Of a DNA stretch of 64,000 nt, positions 35,226-44,990 are shown piece after piece (position 1 is the stretch's first letter; each line of letters starts with the position of its first letter). Below the pieces are notes generated by a model that worked only from the letters and a program-made list of their open reading frames with translations, was not told the DNA's origin and made no database searches. Both the position numbers and the translations under genes were made by a program. This DNA is from Bradyrhizobium japonicum USDA 6 (lineage in GTDB: Bacteria > Pseudomonadota > Alphaproteobacteria > Rhizobiales > Xanthobacteraceae). The stretch lies in assembly GCF_000284375.1 (NCBI RefSeq), contig NC_017249.1, positions 3,202,001-3,266,000 of the forward strand, written 5' to 3'.

Positions 35226-35532
35226 AGCTCTCCCTCAAAAAAGCTGCCCGCCACATGAACGTGCCGTTCGTGTCGGCGAGGCCGCCGATACTGCCGCCGT
35301 TGAAGGGATTGATATTGACGTTGTTGGTGGTGATCTGGGCGCTGGTGCTGGCGTGAACGGCAGGCGTTCCGGTCAGCGACGTATTCGGGTCGATCGCGCA
35401 GGTTCCGCTGGTGAGAGTAACCGTCGAGTCCCCGGCAACAGTGCAGGATTGAGCGAACGCCGTGTCGCTCGCGCCGACCCACGACGTCATCGCCAGTATC
35501 GTGAGTCCAATTGAGTTGAAGACACGGTTCAC
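35226..35532 (-). pseudogene. Autotransporter N-terminal fragment
   Basis: A GTG start at 35532 after GGAGG opens a signal peptide (IGLTILAMTSWVGASDTAFAQ) and the passenger start (CTVAGDSTVTLTSGTCAID, SAQITTNNVNINPFNGGS) typical of rhizobial autotransporters, which are usually over 1000 residues. Similarity stops near 35262, where the MoxR fragment begins. The two fragments are joined head to tail, so this is a recombination junction. Confidence 0.65.
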
Positions 35533-35791
35533 CGCGCACCTCCTTCAAGTGACGTTCAACGACGACAAATCGAAAGAATGGGACGCGCTATTCTGGCGCT
35601 GCGAACACGTAAAGATTGCTACAATTTGAAGGAGCAAATCACGCGGTTCACTCTCTCGACACAGCTTGCCATCATTGTGGCAGTGCCGGGCGGCCTCGCA
35701 ACTCGCGAGGAGAGTGATGCTTTCGGGTGACGCGAAAGTTCCCGCGGTGATTTTTCAGGTCGTGCGGACCACGCAGCGCAGCGATGATCCG

Positions 35792-36188
35792 CTATGATCG
35801 CGCGCCCCTGGACCGGATGTCATTGATCGCAGCGATCAGCGAGAGATCCTCGAGAGGCTTGAGGAGATAGGCATCGGCACCTGCGGTCATGCAGAGTTCG
35901 CGCATGTCGTCCTCCGAATGCGCGGTGATGACGATGGTCGGGATCTGAATTCCCGACCGGTTCAGGTGGCGTTGAAGTTCGAGGCCGTTCATCTCGGGCA
36001 TCTGGAGGTCGAGGATCAAGCATTCGGGCCACGAGCCGGTCGGCTCTTCCGGCAGCGCGTTGAGGAAGTCCCTGGCGGACTCATACGTCCTGGTGTCGAT
36101 GGCTCGTGTCCGCAGCAATCGCGACAGTGCCTTGAGCACCGACGGATCGTCGTCGACGATAGCTATCCACCGGGGGAGGTTGTGCCAT
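35792..36188 (-). pseudogene. Receiver domain protein, frameshifted start
   Basis: A single receiver domain: IAIVDDDPSVLKALSRLL, phosphoacceptor Asp in LILDLQMPEMNGLEL and Lys in YLLKPL. No start codon is in frame before it. ATG 36188 lies in another frame and would give MAQPP joined to RWIAIVDDD if one base is removed from the run of five G at 36172-36176 (plus strand). The protein would be about 130 residues. It neighbours a FixJ-type regulator. Confidence 0.7.
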
Positions 36189-36251
36189 GCGATGACTATC
36201 GGCGCTGCAACGGGGCGTTGTCGAGTTGGCCCTAGGGCCAACAGCCCATCC

Positions 36252-36878
36252 TCACGCCTCGCCGCCGGTAATTCCGGCCCTCTCTGCGAAGCGCACGAGG
36301 TCTGCGACGGAGCGGACTCCAAGCTTGGCCATGACCCGGCCGCGATGAACCTTGACGGTTTTCTCGACGGTCCCCAGATCGCTCGCGATCTGCTTGTTGA
36401 GACGGCCGGCGACGACATGCTGCATCACTTCGCGCTCGCGTGGCGTGAGCATGGCAAGCCTGGTGTTGAGCGAGCTCCGGCCCGCCTCGGCAGCGCGAAT
36501 TTCGCCATCTCTCCGCTCGGCCTGTGCAACGGCCGTCAACAGGTCAGCATCGTTCACCGGCTTGGTCAAGAAATCGATCGCGCCGGCCCGCATGGCCCGC
36601 ACGGTGGTCGGGATGTCGCCTCTGCCGGTGAGGAAAATAACCGGGCGGCAGGAGCCGCTCGCACTCAGCGCTTGTTGCAGTGCGAGACCGTCAAGGTCTG
36701 GCATCGCGACGTCCGGGATGGCGCAACCGGGGATCGAGGCGTCATGATTCGAGAGGAATGCGCTCGGCGAAGTGAACGATTGAACACGATACCCTCGCAC
36801 CCGCAGCAGCCGGGCGATAGCCTTCAACACGCTCTCGTCGTCATCGACCAGAAAGATTGTAAATTCTCGGTCCGTCAT
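36252..36878 (-). CDS. FixJ/NodW-type response regulator
   Basis: A 208-residue protein: receiver with FLVDDDESVLKAIARLL, phosphoacceptor Asp in IPDVAMPDLDG, Thr in FLTGRGD and Lys in LTKPV, followed by a LuxR-type HTH (LTPREREVMQHVVAGRLNKQ, then GTVEKTVKVHRGRVMAKL). It controls transcription on phosphorylation, and in rhizobia such proteins answer redox, oxygen or plant signals. The kinase fragment upstream (36875-37321) is its overlapping partner by 4 bases. Confidence 0.88.
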   Translation of the reverse strand: MTDREFTIFLVDDDESVLKAIARLLRVRGYRVQSFTSPSAFLSNHDASIPGCAIPDVAMPDLDGLALQQALSASGSCRPVIFLTGRGDIPTTVRAMRAGAIDFLTKPVNDADLLTAVAQAERRDGEIRAAEAGRSSLNTRLAMLTPREREVMQHVVAGRLNKQIASDLGTVEKTVKVHRGRVMAKLGVRSVADLVRFAERAGITGGEA

Positions 36879-37321
36879 TGAGCTGCCATGAGCATTGGCC
36901 GAGCGGGCAGGGTGATCTTTGCCGTTGCGCCGCCAGCTTCATTGTTCTGCAGATTGATCGTGCCGCTGTGCTTCCGGATGATACTGGAACAGATCGTCAG
37001 GCCGAGGCCAAGGCCATGGTCCTTGGTCGTGTAGAACGGCGTAAACAGTTGCTTGCCATCGACATTGCTGACGCCGCATCCGCTGTCGCTCACCAACAGT
37101 TCGACGGCACCGTTTGGAGCGTCCCTGGTACGGACCCGGACGCGCCTTTGGCTGACGGGCGTCGAGACCATCGCATCCATGGAATTGATGATGAGATTGA
37201 GAAGGACCTGCTGAAGTTGCACGGAGTCGCCGTGTACTATCGGCCTACTCGTTGCCAGGTCCGTTTCTATTGTCACGCGCCGGCTGATCAATTCGGCGCG
37301 GAGCAGCGCCTTATGTGCGCT
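36875..37321 (-). pseudogene. Histidine kinase ATPase fragment (FixL-type)
   Basis: Only the last about 147 residues of a kinase: HATPase N box LLNLIINSMDAM, G1 box SDSGCGVSN and G2 box KDHGLGLGLTICSSII. The PAS and phosphoacceptor regions are missing. A stop codon (37322-37324) lies directly upstream in the same frame. It overlaps the FixJ-type gene as a fixL-fixJ pair would, so the pair has lost its sensor. Confidence 0.75.
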
Positions 37322-38889
37322 TCAACTAGTTAGGAGAACTGTCGTGACAAAGCGTTCCCTTCTTATCGCAGCGTCGAGCGGCTGGGCGAGCGCGCCGATA
37401 GAGAGCGGCAGCACATGACCGTACGCGCTGGGCCATTCAAATTTCCAACTCGGCCTGTGCGTCACGAGCAACATGACAGGTGCTCGATTGATCGGCGCCA
37501 AAAGGGCGTCGAGTAACTCGGTCGTGGTTGGATCGATCCAGTGGGCATCCTCAACAATTAGTAGCCGGGTGACGCGTCCGGCCCGGTGCACGAAGTGCTC
37601 GACCAGGGTCTGCAAGATGAGGCTCTTCCTTTGCTGTGGCGGGAGTTCGAGCTCGCCATAGCGATCATGGTAGTCAAGTGAAAGGAGTTCAGCATAGACG
37701 GGCCCCACGGTGCTAGTGTCGAAGCCCAGATCGGCAAGCATGCGCTCGAGCTTGATGAGGCGCTGTTCGTTTTGATCTTCAGGCCGAAAGGCAGCCGTTC
37801 GCGACAGGCTCTGAACGATTGGAAACAGCGCACTGTTGCTATGGTATGGTGAGCACCGAAGACGGATGACCTCGTGAGGTGCTGAACCGAGTGTTTCAGT
37901 AAAGATTTGGACGAGCCGCGACTTGCCGATTCCGGCGTCCCCGACAGCAGGATCGCCTGTCCCTTCGCCCCGCACGCGAGTTTCCATCTTTCAACGAGGA
38001 GCGTGAGTTCATGTACGCGACCAACGAATGGTGACAATTCTCTTGCATGAGCTGCGTGGAAGCGGCTCTCGACCTCGCGCTCCGACTTGACGAGATGCAC
38101 ACTTGTGCCGGTCCCGAATCCTTTGAGGGCTATCTCGCCGAGATTCTCGACAACGAAAGCGTCGCCGATCAATCGCCTGGTCGACTCCGCGATAATGAGT
38201 TGATTGGGTTGAGCAATCGCTTGGAGCCTGGCTGCAAGATTAGGCGTCTCGCCCGCGACCGCGGCCTCCTCTCGAACAGAGCCGGCGATGAGGTCCCCTA
38301 CAACGACTTGTCCCGTGGCAATGCCAACACGCGCCTGGAGTTCGGTATCTCTGGATCTTAGCACTTGCACGGCAGCCAAAGCCTCGAGCCCGGCTCGAAC
38401 TGCACGCTCGCCCTGATCCTCGTAGGCACGTGGCCACCCGAAATACGCCATGATACCATCGCCCATGTAGCGGGCGACGTAGCCTCCATAGCGGATCACA
38501 GTCTCGGCGACCCGATCTTGGTAACTACGGAGTACCTCCCGGAGGTCCTCGGGATCGAGCCGCCGAGATAATTCGGTGGACCCAACCAAATCGCAGAATA
38601 GGACGCTCAGGAGGCGTCGCTCTGGTGGTCGCTCCGAGGAAGCGATATGCTGGACAAGCTGATGCTTGGCACCGGTAGCAATAATGCGTGTTGGCCGCGA
38701 GGCTGTCCCGAAGGACTCCGCCACCGCAGCCATCAGGATCTTGCGGTGTCCGAGGGACAGGCCCAGCTCGCGAAGATCCGCTTCGGTGAGATGCGGGAGC
38801 ACCCTCAGGTCGATGTCGCTGGCGGCGAAGGCATCGGAATATTGCTCAAGGCCGAGCGCTCGCAACCACGTATGTACGTCGTTGCTCAT
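37322..38889 (-). pseudogene. Class III adenylate/guanylate cyclase with SAM domain and AAA part, frameshifted and truncated
   Basis: ATG 38889 starts a SAM domain (TWLRALGLEQYSDAFAASDI), followed by the class III cyclase (VLFCDLVGSTELSRRLD, RYMGDGIMAYFG). Next comes an AAA/NACHT-type ATPase that is read until LLSG and continues in another frame at GIGKSRLVQIF with IVEDAHWIDP. Adding one C to the run 37939-37942 joins them. The protein then ends at about 520 residues; family members are about 1000 because of a C-terminal TPR part. The 3' end is abruptly replaced by a kinase fragment. Confidence 0.82.
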
Positions 38890-39453
38890 TGGCTTCCCGT
38901 CGCTTCTTCACTCCCCGTTGTGTACTTGCGATGTGGTCAAGCCGCCGCCGTGATCGAGAATGCCGGCGCAACGTTGAGGTTCACCCGAGCAGGTTCATAG
39001 TTCCTACGGCGCGTGATCTACGCCGGACCGGCAAGCCAATTATAGCATGTCTTGCTGGCGCTGAGTGTGATGCTGTTCACGGAGACGCCCGTCTCGATCA
39101 ACCAGCACGCCGCCGATGGGCGGGGCGAGGTTTGGCCGGCCAAACCCCGGTTACGCCTTGTCGCCACATCCAGGTCACCGACACGGCTTCGGCTCTTTGC
39201 AGGCGTCATAATGTCTGGTCCGTGAGGTGAAGCATGATGGTACCGGATACTGACCTTCTCTCCCGGCGCGGTTGTGAACTGGACTTAGCGTCATGCTTGG
39301 ATTGAGGCAGCCATAGAAGACAGAGACACGGATGTTCGCGTTAGCTCGTGATTTCGGCCTCGCGCGAACAATCTTGCCCGTGTTCCACGGGACGCGCATG
39401 GAGAAGTTCTCACCGAGTCAACGAAACTACTGCTCACCGATTTGCGCTAAGGT
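38890..39453. other. Gene-poor stretch with an 18-base palindrome
   Basis: No supported gene. At 39129-39146 lies a perfect 18-base palindrome, GGTTTGGCCGGCCAAACC, in GC-rich context. It has no T tract and its role is unknown. A small open frame at about 39332 has no family resemblance. Confidence 0.4.
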
Positions 39454-39537
39454 GCGTCCTCGCAGACCGCCTTCGCTGCGGCATTCAGGAAGCTGACCGG
39501 CGAGACCCCGAGCGGTTGGCGGCGACGCATGCGGTGA
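39454..39537 (+). pseudogene. AraC-type HTH C-terminal fragment
   Basis: 27 residues reading SSQTAFAAAFRKLTGETPS then GWRRRMR and stop, the last helix of an AraC-family DNA-binding domain. Nothing upstream continues it. Confidence 0.5.
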
Positions 39538-39792
39538 GCATCTTCTTCGCCGCTCGCTATGAACACTCAACCACCCGCTGCAGCGATGCACCTGAAAAGT
39601 GTGCCCGGACGCCACTCAAGGCCCGCTTCGGGTCAATCCGTCGATTTGGCCGCCGGCCGTACTTTTCCGGTCCACTCCTGTGACGGACATCTTAAGACCG
39701 CTTCGGCACGTCTCGGGACCAAAAATACCGACGGGGCGAGATCAAAAAACTCTAGTTAGATAGCAGGTTACCAGTATGGAAACCTCGTCCTG

Positions 39793-39996
39793 ATGTCCGC
39801 CCTGGGCCAGAAGCCGGAAGCCGACATCAATCGCGATCCGGCCTTGTCCGCTATCCTGAGGGACATTCGTTCGGATTCGGATATTCCGGTCATTATCATC
39901 ACCGGGCATCATCCCGATGAAATCGACCGGATCGTCGGCCTCGAGCTCGGTGCGGATGACTATCTCCTGAAGCCGTTCGGCCTGCGAGACGCTTGA
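39793..39996 (+). pseudogene. OmpR-type receiver domain fragment
   Basis: The frame begins with a repeat-derived leader and then reads [20 protein letters not shown] and [18 protein letters not shown], the second half of an OmpR-type receiver with its Lys. The first half with the phosphoacceptor Asp and the DNA-binding domain are missing. Confidence 0.7.
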
Positions 39997-40174
39997 GGTG
40001 TCGGATTGCTGCAGTGGCCCCGGCGCACACCGCCTGCGGCAGCGCGGTGGTGAAAATGAATCCCGGCGCGTACGACCGCACCGCATCGATGATGTTGGCG
40101 CTTGCAGCAATATACTCGCCCAGACAGCCGAACGCCTTCGCCAGCGTACCCTCCACCACGTCAATGCGAGGCAA
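39992..40174 (-). pseudogene. hemA: hemA (5-aminolevulinate synthase) internal fragment
   Basis: About 60 residues on the minus strand with the PLP-lysine region of alphaproteobacterial 5-aminolevulinate synthase: [20 protein letters not shown], then [16 protein letters not shown] and [10 protein letters not shown]. Neither end of the enzyme is present. It lies against the receiver fragment, so this is shuffled debris. Confidence 0.75.
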
Positions 40175-40185
40175 TGCGCTGACGG

Positions 40186-40264
40186 CATGTCCGCTAGACG
40201 TCTGTTCTCTGGGGGTGAAGCAGACTCGACATACTCAACCTGAGTTCTTCCGCGTGCGACCCGA
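40186..40264 (+). repeat. Dispersed 79-base repeat, copy A
   Basis: Aligns without gaps over about 79 bases with 60137-60215, roughly four bases in five being identical (shared GGGGGTGAAGCAGACT). Translation on its plus strand gives the kind of spurious small protein often called in Bradyrhizobium. Weaker relatives may lie at 39793 and 43398. Confidence 0.65.
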
Positions 40265-40328
40265 AGGCGACCTTAAACTCGCAACCAGCGAGAGGCTGAT
40301 CGCAGCTTAGTAGAGTCCTTGGTGGGAC

Positions 40329-40967
40329 TTAGCACAAGCGGCACGCTCCCCAGGATCCGCAGCAACCCGCGCAACCACCGAACCCCCAGCCACCATACCC
40401 CCAGTCATCGAACCCGATGTCGTCATAGAACCCGATGCTGAACCCGCAGCCGCCGCAACCGCAGCCACGGAAGCCCCCGCAGCCACGGAAGCCACCGCAA
40501 CCACGGAAGCCACCGCAACCACGAACGCCAACAAACCCACCACCACCGCAACCACGGACGCCAACAAACCCGCCACCACCGCAACCTCGGCATCCAACAA
40601 ACCCGCCGCCACCGCAACCTCGGCCGCCAACAAACCCACCACCACCGCAACCTCGGCCGCCGCCGCACCCGCCGCCACCATGGCCGCACCCGCAACCACC
40701 GCACCCGCGCGCTAGCTGCACGCCGCTGCCAAAGTTTTCTCTATCGAAAAGATGGAACGTGGCCAGACTGACGTCGGCCATTTCCTCTTCGCCAAGAAAG
40801 AAGCGCTGATTTGGCGAGGTATTGGATTGCGGGATACCGGCAGCGGGGATCGTGGATGCGGATGCACTACCCGCCAGCGAAAGACCCAGTCCGGCGGCAC
40901 CTAGCGCCTTCACGGTGGTGGCTTTGGCTGTGCGTTTCTGCTTCGAAGCTTGCTTGACCCGTGGCAT
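40329..40967 (-). CDS. Cys/Gly-rich repeat peptide with leader-like N-terminus
   Basis: A 212-residue protein. ATG 40967 has GGAGGG 7 bases upstream. The N-terminus (KQKRTAKATTVKALGAAGLG with SLAGSASAS) looks like an export signal. A conserved-looking segment follows (FFLGEEEMADVSLATFHLFD). No Cys occurs before about residue 90, then about 20 Cys in the last 120 residues. Repeats are GCGGGGFVGxR four times (11 residues each) and GCGGFR three times, with a Trp/Gly/Cys-rich end. It could be a modified or metal-binding secreted peptide. No maturation enzyme is adjacent. Confidence 0.75.
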   Translation of the reverse strand: MPRVKQASKQKRTAKATTVKALGAAGLGLSLAGSASASTIPAAGIPQSNTSPNQRFFLGEEEMADVSLATFHLFDRENFGSGVQLARGCGGCGCGHGGGGCGGGRGCGGGGFVGGRGCGGGGFVGCRGCGGGGFVGVRGCGGGGFVGVRGCGGFRGCGGFRGCGGFRGCGCGGCGFSIGFYDDIGFDDWGYGGWGFGGCAGCCGSWGACRLC

Positions 40968-41275
40968 GGTCGCACCCTCCGCAGTTCTTGTGAAAACGCT
41001 CCGCAAGAGTGCGCTCGGCGAAACCGGCGCGCAAGGGTTACCTGTGCCATAAAATGCGAAACATCTCATCGAGCTCCATTCATCTTCATGAGCGAGATCG
41101 AGACATAACCACTTTTGGTTGAGCCATCTGCGCACATGCAGCAGCATGGACCTGTATGTCAGGCCCTGGCCCGAATGCGAAGTCTAAGCGGGCCGCTAAA
41201 CAGTCTGCTTATCGGGGTGGACTGGAAACGGCGATGTGCCCGCGAGCAATAGCCTCTGCGCTCGCGGCCGGTTGT

Positions 41276-42022
41276 TCAAGGGCGTCCGACGAGCAACGGC
41301 AGCACGTCTGCGCCCCCTGCCATGAGGGGATTCGACGGTTCGAAGTGTTCCCGCAATTCTCGCTTCCGGACGAGTGAGCGCGCATCCAGAAACGCATCCT
41401 TCAGACTAACGGCTTTCCGGAGCGCGACGTTGAAAAAGGCGTCGCCGAAATAGGTCCACTTGGCCTTGTCCTGACAGCCGAACGACGGATGGTTGGCATC
41501 GGCCGCGGTGATGACCAGCACATCGGGATTCGCCAGACGCGGGATAAAGACCCCGGAATAACAAGCCGAGATGACAACCACCTTGTGTCGCACACCTGTC
41601 TTCGCGAGCATGTTGCTGAGACGAGATGGCGTGAGCGTCTCTGTGTGCCGCCCCGCCTTGATTGCGAGGCCGTCTGGAGAGCCATGCGAGGTGAGAATCA
41701 AAAAGAGAACGTCTTTCTCAGCATCCAAGCGGTTGGCTGCCGCCTGCAACGACCTGGTCAGCGCTTCGATCGTTGCATTTCCGCCCTTCTTGGAATTGTA
41801 CCCCACATTGATCGGGCCAGTCCGAAAACGGCCAGCTACGACCTGAGCTGCACCGGTCGCCTCGGATCTAAACACGCTTTGATCCCCGAACAGGCCAAAG
41901 GACACGACGCCAACCTTTCCAGCGTCCTCAACAGCATGTACCGACGAAACTAACGGCCAGATGGTCAGAAAAAAAGTGACGAGCGGCGCACCGAGCCATC
42001 TGATCGAGGACCTAGAGGTCAT
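41276..42022 (-). CDS. Secreted C13-family (caspase-like) peptidase
   Basis: A 248-residue protein with a signal peptide (LGAPLVTFFLTIWPLVSSVHA) and a caspase-fold domain: catalytic His in LILTSHGSPDG and Cys in VVVISACYSGVF. This order matches bacterial legumain-like (C13) peptidases. It is upstream of the Cys/Gly-repeat peptide gene on the same strand, separated by about 310 bases. Its natural substrate is unknown. Confidence 0.82.
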   Translation of the reverse strand: MTSRSSIRWLGAPLVTFFLTIWPLVSSVHAVEDAGKVGVVSFGLFGDQSVFRSEATGAAQVVAGRFRTGPINVGYNSKKGGNATIEALTRSLQAAANRLDAEKDVLFLILTSHGSPDGLAIKAGRHTETLTPSRLSNMLAKTGVRHKVVVISACYSGVFIPRLANPDVLVITAADANHPSFGCQDKAKWTYFGDAFFNVALRKAVSLKDAFLDARSLVRKRELREHFEPSNPLMAGGADVLPLLVGRP

Positions 42023-42333
42023 AGCGAACCTCGTTTCGAGATCGCCGCCACAGAACTGCGGCTCAACGCAAAATAGCCGAAAGCCAGTGAATTTTCATCC
42101 TTCGAAACGGCACGGGTATTGGTCCGGATATGGCCCATCAGCGAAGTGGCGACACCTTTCATTGAGGTCCGCTTGGTGGGGTAGAGCGGACTGACTTTGC
42201 TCACTTTGAGTTCTTCACATTTTGACCCAACTGCGACATCGCGCGGAGACGCGCACGGTGAGCTCAATGCAGCGACCATGATCGAGACGTGATACAGTGC
42301 GTGCCGCCGTCCTCAAGCTGCCGTGAGGATCGA

Positions 42334-42405
42334 ATGAAGCGGCGAGAGTTCATAGCGGCTTTTGCGGCGTTGCTCGTTTCACCACGGAAGCGGGGGCCAT
42401 CATGA
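42334..42405 (+). CDS. 23-residue peptide, likely vestige of a substrate-binding-protein start
   Basis: Reads KRREFIAAFAALLVS, which resembles the Tat-type start of ABC substrate-binding proteins of the same family as the next gene, then stops. Its stop overlaps the next start as ATGA. It may be a remnant of a duplicated gene or a leader peptide. Confidence 0.4.
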   Translation: MKRREFIAAFAALLVSPRKRGPS

Positions 42406-43358
42406 GGCGCCGACATTTTTTAGGTCTTGTAACCGGAGGGGCCATTTGGCCAATCGCGGCTACAGCGCAGCCGGTCACGCGCCACATTGGCGTACTCGTC
42501 CTCGGCAATCCGAATCCCGAGTCATTCCTGAAAGAACTGCGCGACGGACTTCGGGAACTCGGCCATCGCGAGAATCGGGACATCCAGCTGCAAATCCGTT
42601 CGGGGGGAGGCAATGCAGCTGTGCTTGCCGACGCGGCCGCCGACCTCGTGAGGCTAAAGGTTGACATTATCGTCGCCTGGCAGACGCCAGCGGCTACGGC
42701 TGCAAAACGTGCCACAGCCGAAATACCGATCGTGATGACCTCAGGCGATCCGGTCGGCACTGGTCTCGTCGCCAGCCTGTCCCGGCCGGGCGGCAACGTA
42801 ACCGGAGTGGATAGTTTCGGGGCTCAGCTCGGAGGCAAATGCGTCGAACTGATTCGCGATACGATTCCGTCGGCGCATCGGGTGGCGATCCTTGCCAATG
42901 CGGCTGACCCATTCACCAAATCCTTCCTCGCGGAGATTGACAAAGTCGCGGGCAGTATCGGTGTCGCGACGCAGCCATTGATGCGCCATCCCGACGATGA
43001 ATTCGAGACCGCTTTCGCTGAAATGCGGAATGGCGCGGCCGATGCTGTGATCATTCAGCCCACTCTTTTGCGCGCTACCAGCATTGAGTTGGCGCTGAAA
43101 AACAAACTTGCGTCATTCTCCATAGTACGGGGATTGCCGGCGGCGGGTGGGCTCATGGCGTACACGCAGGATGCGGCGGAGCAGACCCGAGCAATGGCAA
43201 GCTACGTCGACAAGATATTGAAGGGAGGAAAGCCGGCGGAGATGCCGGTTTCGCAGCCGACCAAATTTGAGCTGATCATCAACCTCAAAACCGCCAGGGC
43301 ACTCAATCTCCATATTCCGCCGACCCTGCTCGCGCGGGCCCACGAGGTGATTGAATAG
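42402..43358 (+). CDS. ABC transporter substrate-binding protein (ABC_sub_bind family)
   Basis: A 318-residue periplasmic protein with a Tat-like signal ([19 protein letters not shown]) and the family segments [40 protein letters not shown] and [20 protein letters not shown]. In the family these sense or bind small ligands, often without adjacent permeases. No permease or ATPase gene follows. The ligand is unknown. Confidence 0.82.
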   Translation: MRRRHFLGLVTGGAIWPIAATAQPVTRHIGVLVLGNPNPESFLKELRDGLRELGHRENRDIQLQIRSGGGNAAVLADAAADLVRLKVDIIVAWQTPAATAAKRATAEIPIVMTSGDPVGTGLVASLSRPGGNVTGVDSFGAQLGGKCVELIRDTIPSAHRVAILANAADPFTKSFLAEIDKVAGSIGVATQPLMRHPDDEFETAFAEMRNGAADAVIIQPTLLRATSIELALKNKLASFSIVRGLPAAGGLMAYTQDAAEQTRAMASYVDKILKGGKPAEMPVSQPTKFELIINLKTARALNLHIPPTLLARAHEVIE

Positions 43359-43804
43359 GGCGGTGCATGTCTCCTCATGGCCCAACCCAGACCTCCGGCG
43401 ATGTCCGCTTTAGCGCCGCTGTTGGGGGAGAAACGGACATCAGTCCAGCGGCATTTACATCCGACGACTTGCGTCTATCGCGCGATACTGAGCGGGTTCG
43501 CGGACGCTGATCGCATCCAGCGCTTCAGCGATCAAAGCCGACATCTCACGGGCGCTTAGCGGCGGCCCGTGCGCCTTGCGGGGCAACGCTGTCATTCGGC
43601 CTGCAATATTGCCCCCCTAAGCCGGGGGATCGGCGTCCAAAATTTGCTAACCGATTGACAGGTAGCAGAACGTTGCGCGCTACGCCAAGGGCAATGGCCG
43701 GCTGGTGCTGGCTCTGTCGGCGGCCTTTGCTGGTCCGTTGGTCGGACCGTGTGCAGCTGAGGGCGGCGGTATCCACTTCAAGGGCGCATGGTCCAGCTTC
43801 CTAT
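43359..43804. other. Intergenic stretch, repeat-like element only
   Basis: No gene supported. Around 43398-43434 a segment ATGTCCGCTTT with GTTGGGGGAG resembles the dispersed repeat of 40186 and 60137 but is much diverged. Confidence 0.4.
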
Positions 43805-44278
43805 TCAGATCTCGCAGTCGATTGAGTTCAAAGCCTTACGCAAACCACCAAACGCGATTAGCCGACAGGGCTCGGTGTCGCCAGCAGCCTTTGGACGCTC
43901 GGAAATGGTAGTTCGCTTGTTTTCGGCTTCCTTTGACTTCGACTTAGGAAGGGCAGCGGCAACCTTCTTTGATCTGGGATGGTGCCGATGGTGGTCGATA
44001 ACCTTGGGGGGTTCCGAAGACTCGATCCCCATGCCTGCCGACGGAGAAATGCGTTCCTCGACTAGAGAGGGCTGAGCTGGAGTTTCGTTGCTCGCAGCGG
44101 CAGTTTCTAGTCGATCAGCTTTCGCCAACGCACCATGTGAATCGGAAATGCCTACGGTCGTTTGGGCAGGGGGCTGGACGACAGCTACTGTACTTCGCGC
44201 CGGATTTCTGAGTTCCATCGACACCAGAAATCCAGCACCCAATAGGATGAGGAGAGCCAACAACACCATTCTCAGCAT
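43805..44278 (-). CDS. Signal-anchored hypothetical protein
   Basis: A 157-residue protein with an N-terminal membrane helix (MVLLALLILLGAGFLVSM), a long linker rich in Ser, Glu and Pro, a His/Lys patch (DHHRHHPRSKK) and the conserved-looking end CRLIAFGGLRKALNS. ATG 44278 has GGAG upstream; the reading frame continues to 44680 without support. Probably periplasmic. Function unknown. Confidence 0.65.
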   Translation of the reverse strand: MLRMVLLALLILLGAGFLVSMELRNPARSTVAVVQPPAQTTVGISDSHGALAKADRLETAAASNETPAQPSLVEERISPSAGMGIESSEPPKVIDHHRHHPRSKKVAAALPKSKSKEAENKRTTISERPKAAGDTEPCRLIAFGGLRKALNSIDCEI

Positions 44279-44562
44279 GATGCTTCTCCACCTTAAAATA
44301 GTGCCGGTGAAACTCATCGATCCAATGAGGCAACATGGCGGCGGCTCGCTACCACGTATGGGGTGTTTGCCAACAGGGTTAACCGCCGGCTTAGACGTTC
44401 CTAATGCGCGTCGAATATGCCCGGTGAGCCACAGGGCGACTGGCCGGAGACCATCATTGTACCAAGGTGCAGGCCCGACGACGGCGAACGTGATCGCCTT
44501 CATCGGGCCAGAATCGCAGTCACAGACTAATGCCGCTTTCGATTCGTGGAGCAGGAACGGCA

Positions 44563-44742
44563 ATGGTGCCCGCAAAACCCCGCAAATGGACCGAAGAAGA
44601 GACCAAGCTGCTGATCGAACTCGCGCAACGTAAGGAAAGAGTGCCAGCGATGGCGCGAGAGATTGGACGTCACATCGCATCCGTTAGGCGACGAGCTCGC
44701 GAATTGGGTTTGCCTCTGCTGCCCGGCCGAGGTGAGAGGTAA
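44563..44742 (+). CDS. Small Myb/SANT-like DNA-binding protein
   Basis: A 59-residue basic protein: KWTEEETKLLIELAQRKERV, then PAMAREIGRHIASVRRRARE, the three-helix pattern of SANT/Myb-like domains. ATG 44563 follows AGGA. Such small proteins are common in mobile regions of rhizobia and may bind DNA. Confidence 0.65.
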   Translation: MVPAKPRKWTEEETKLLIELAQRKERVPAMAREIGRHIASVRRRARELGLPLLPGRGER

Positions 44743-44990
44743 CTTTAGCTCCCTACCCACTCGCCCCTCCGGGACGCTGGGCCTTGAGTTCTGGCTCCTT
44801 TGCACCCGTGTCCCGCCGGCGGCCATCAAAATCCGCAGCGTCCGGCTAACGCGCAACCTCCGCAGCCTTAACATGACGGATCGCTTCCTACTCTCGTACT
44901 TACAACCGCATGCAGATTGCATGAGGACGAGAGATGGACGATCCCGTGAACTTCGCGCAGTTGGTGCAGTTTCGTGCCCCAGCGAACCTA

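Noticed and set aside
40470..40720. Regular short DNA repeats resembling a CRISPR array
   Set aside because: The repeats are in frame, lack unique spacers of constant length, and encode Gly/Cys repeats of one protein. No cas gene is near.
44280..44680. N-terminal extension of the signal-anchored protein
   Set aside because: The extension has no signal or family, and ATG 44278 has its own good ribosome site.
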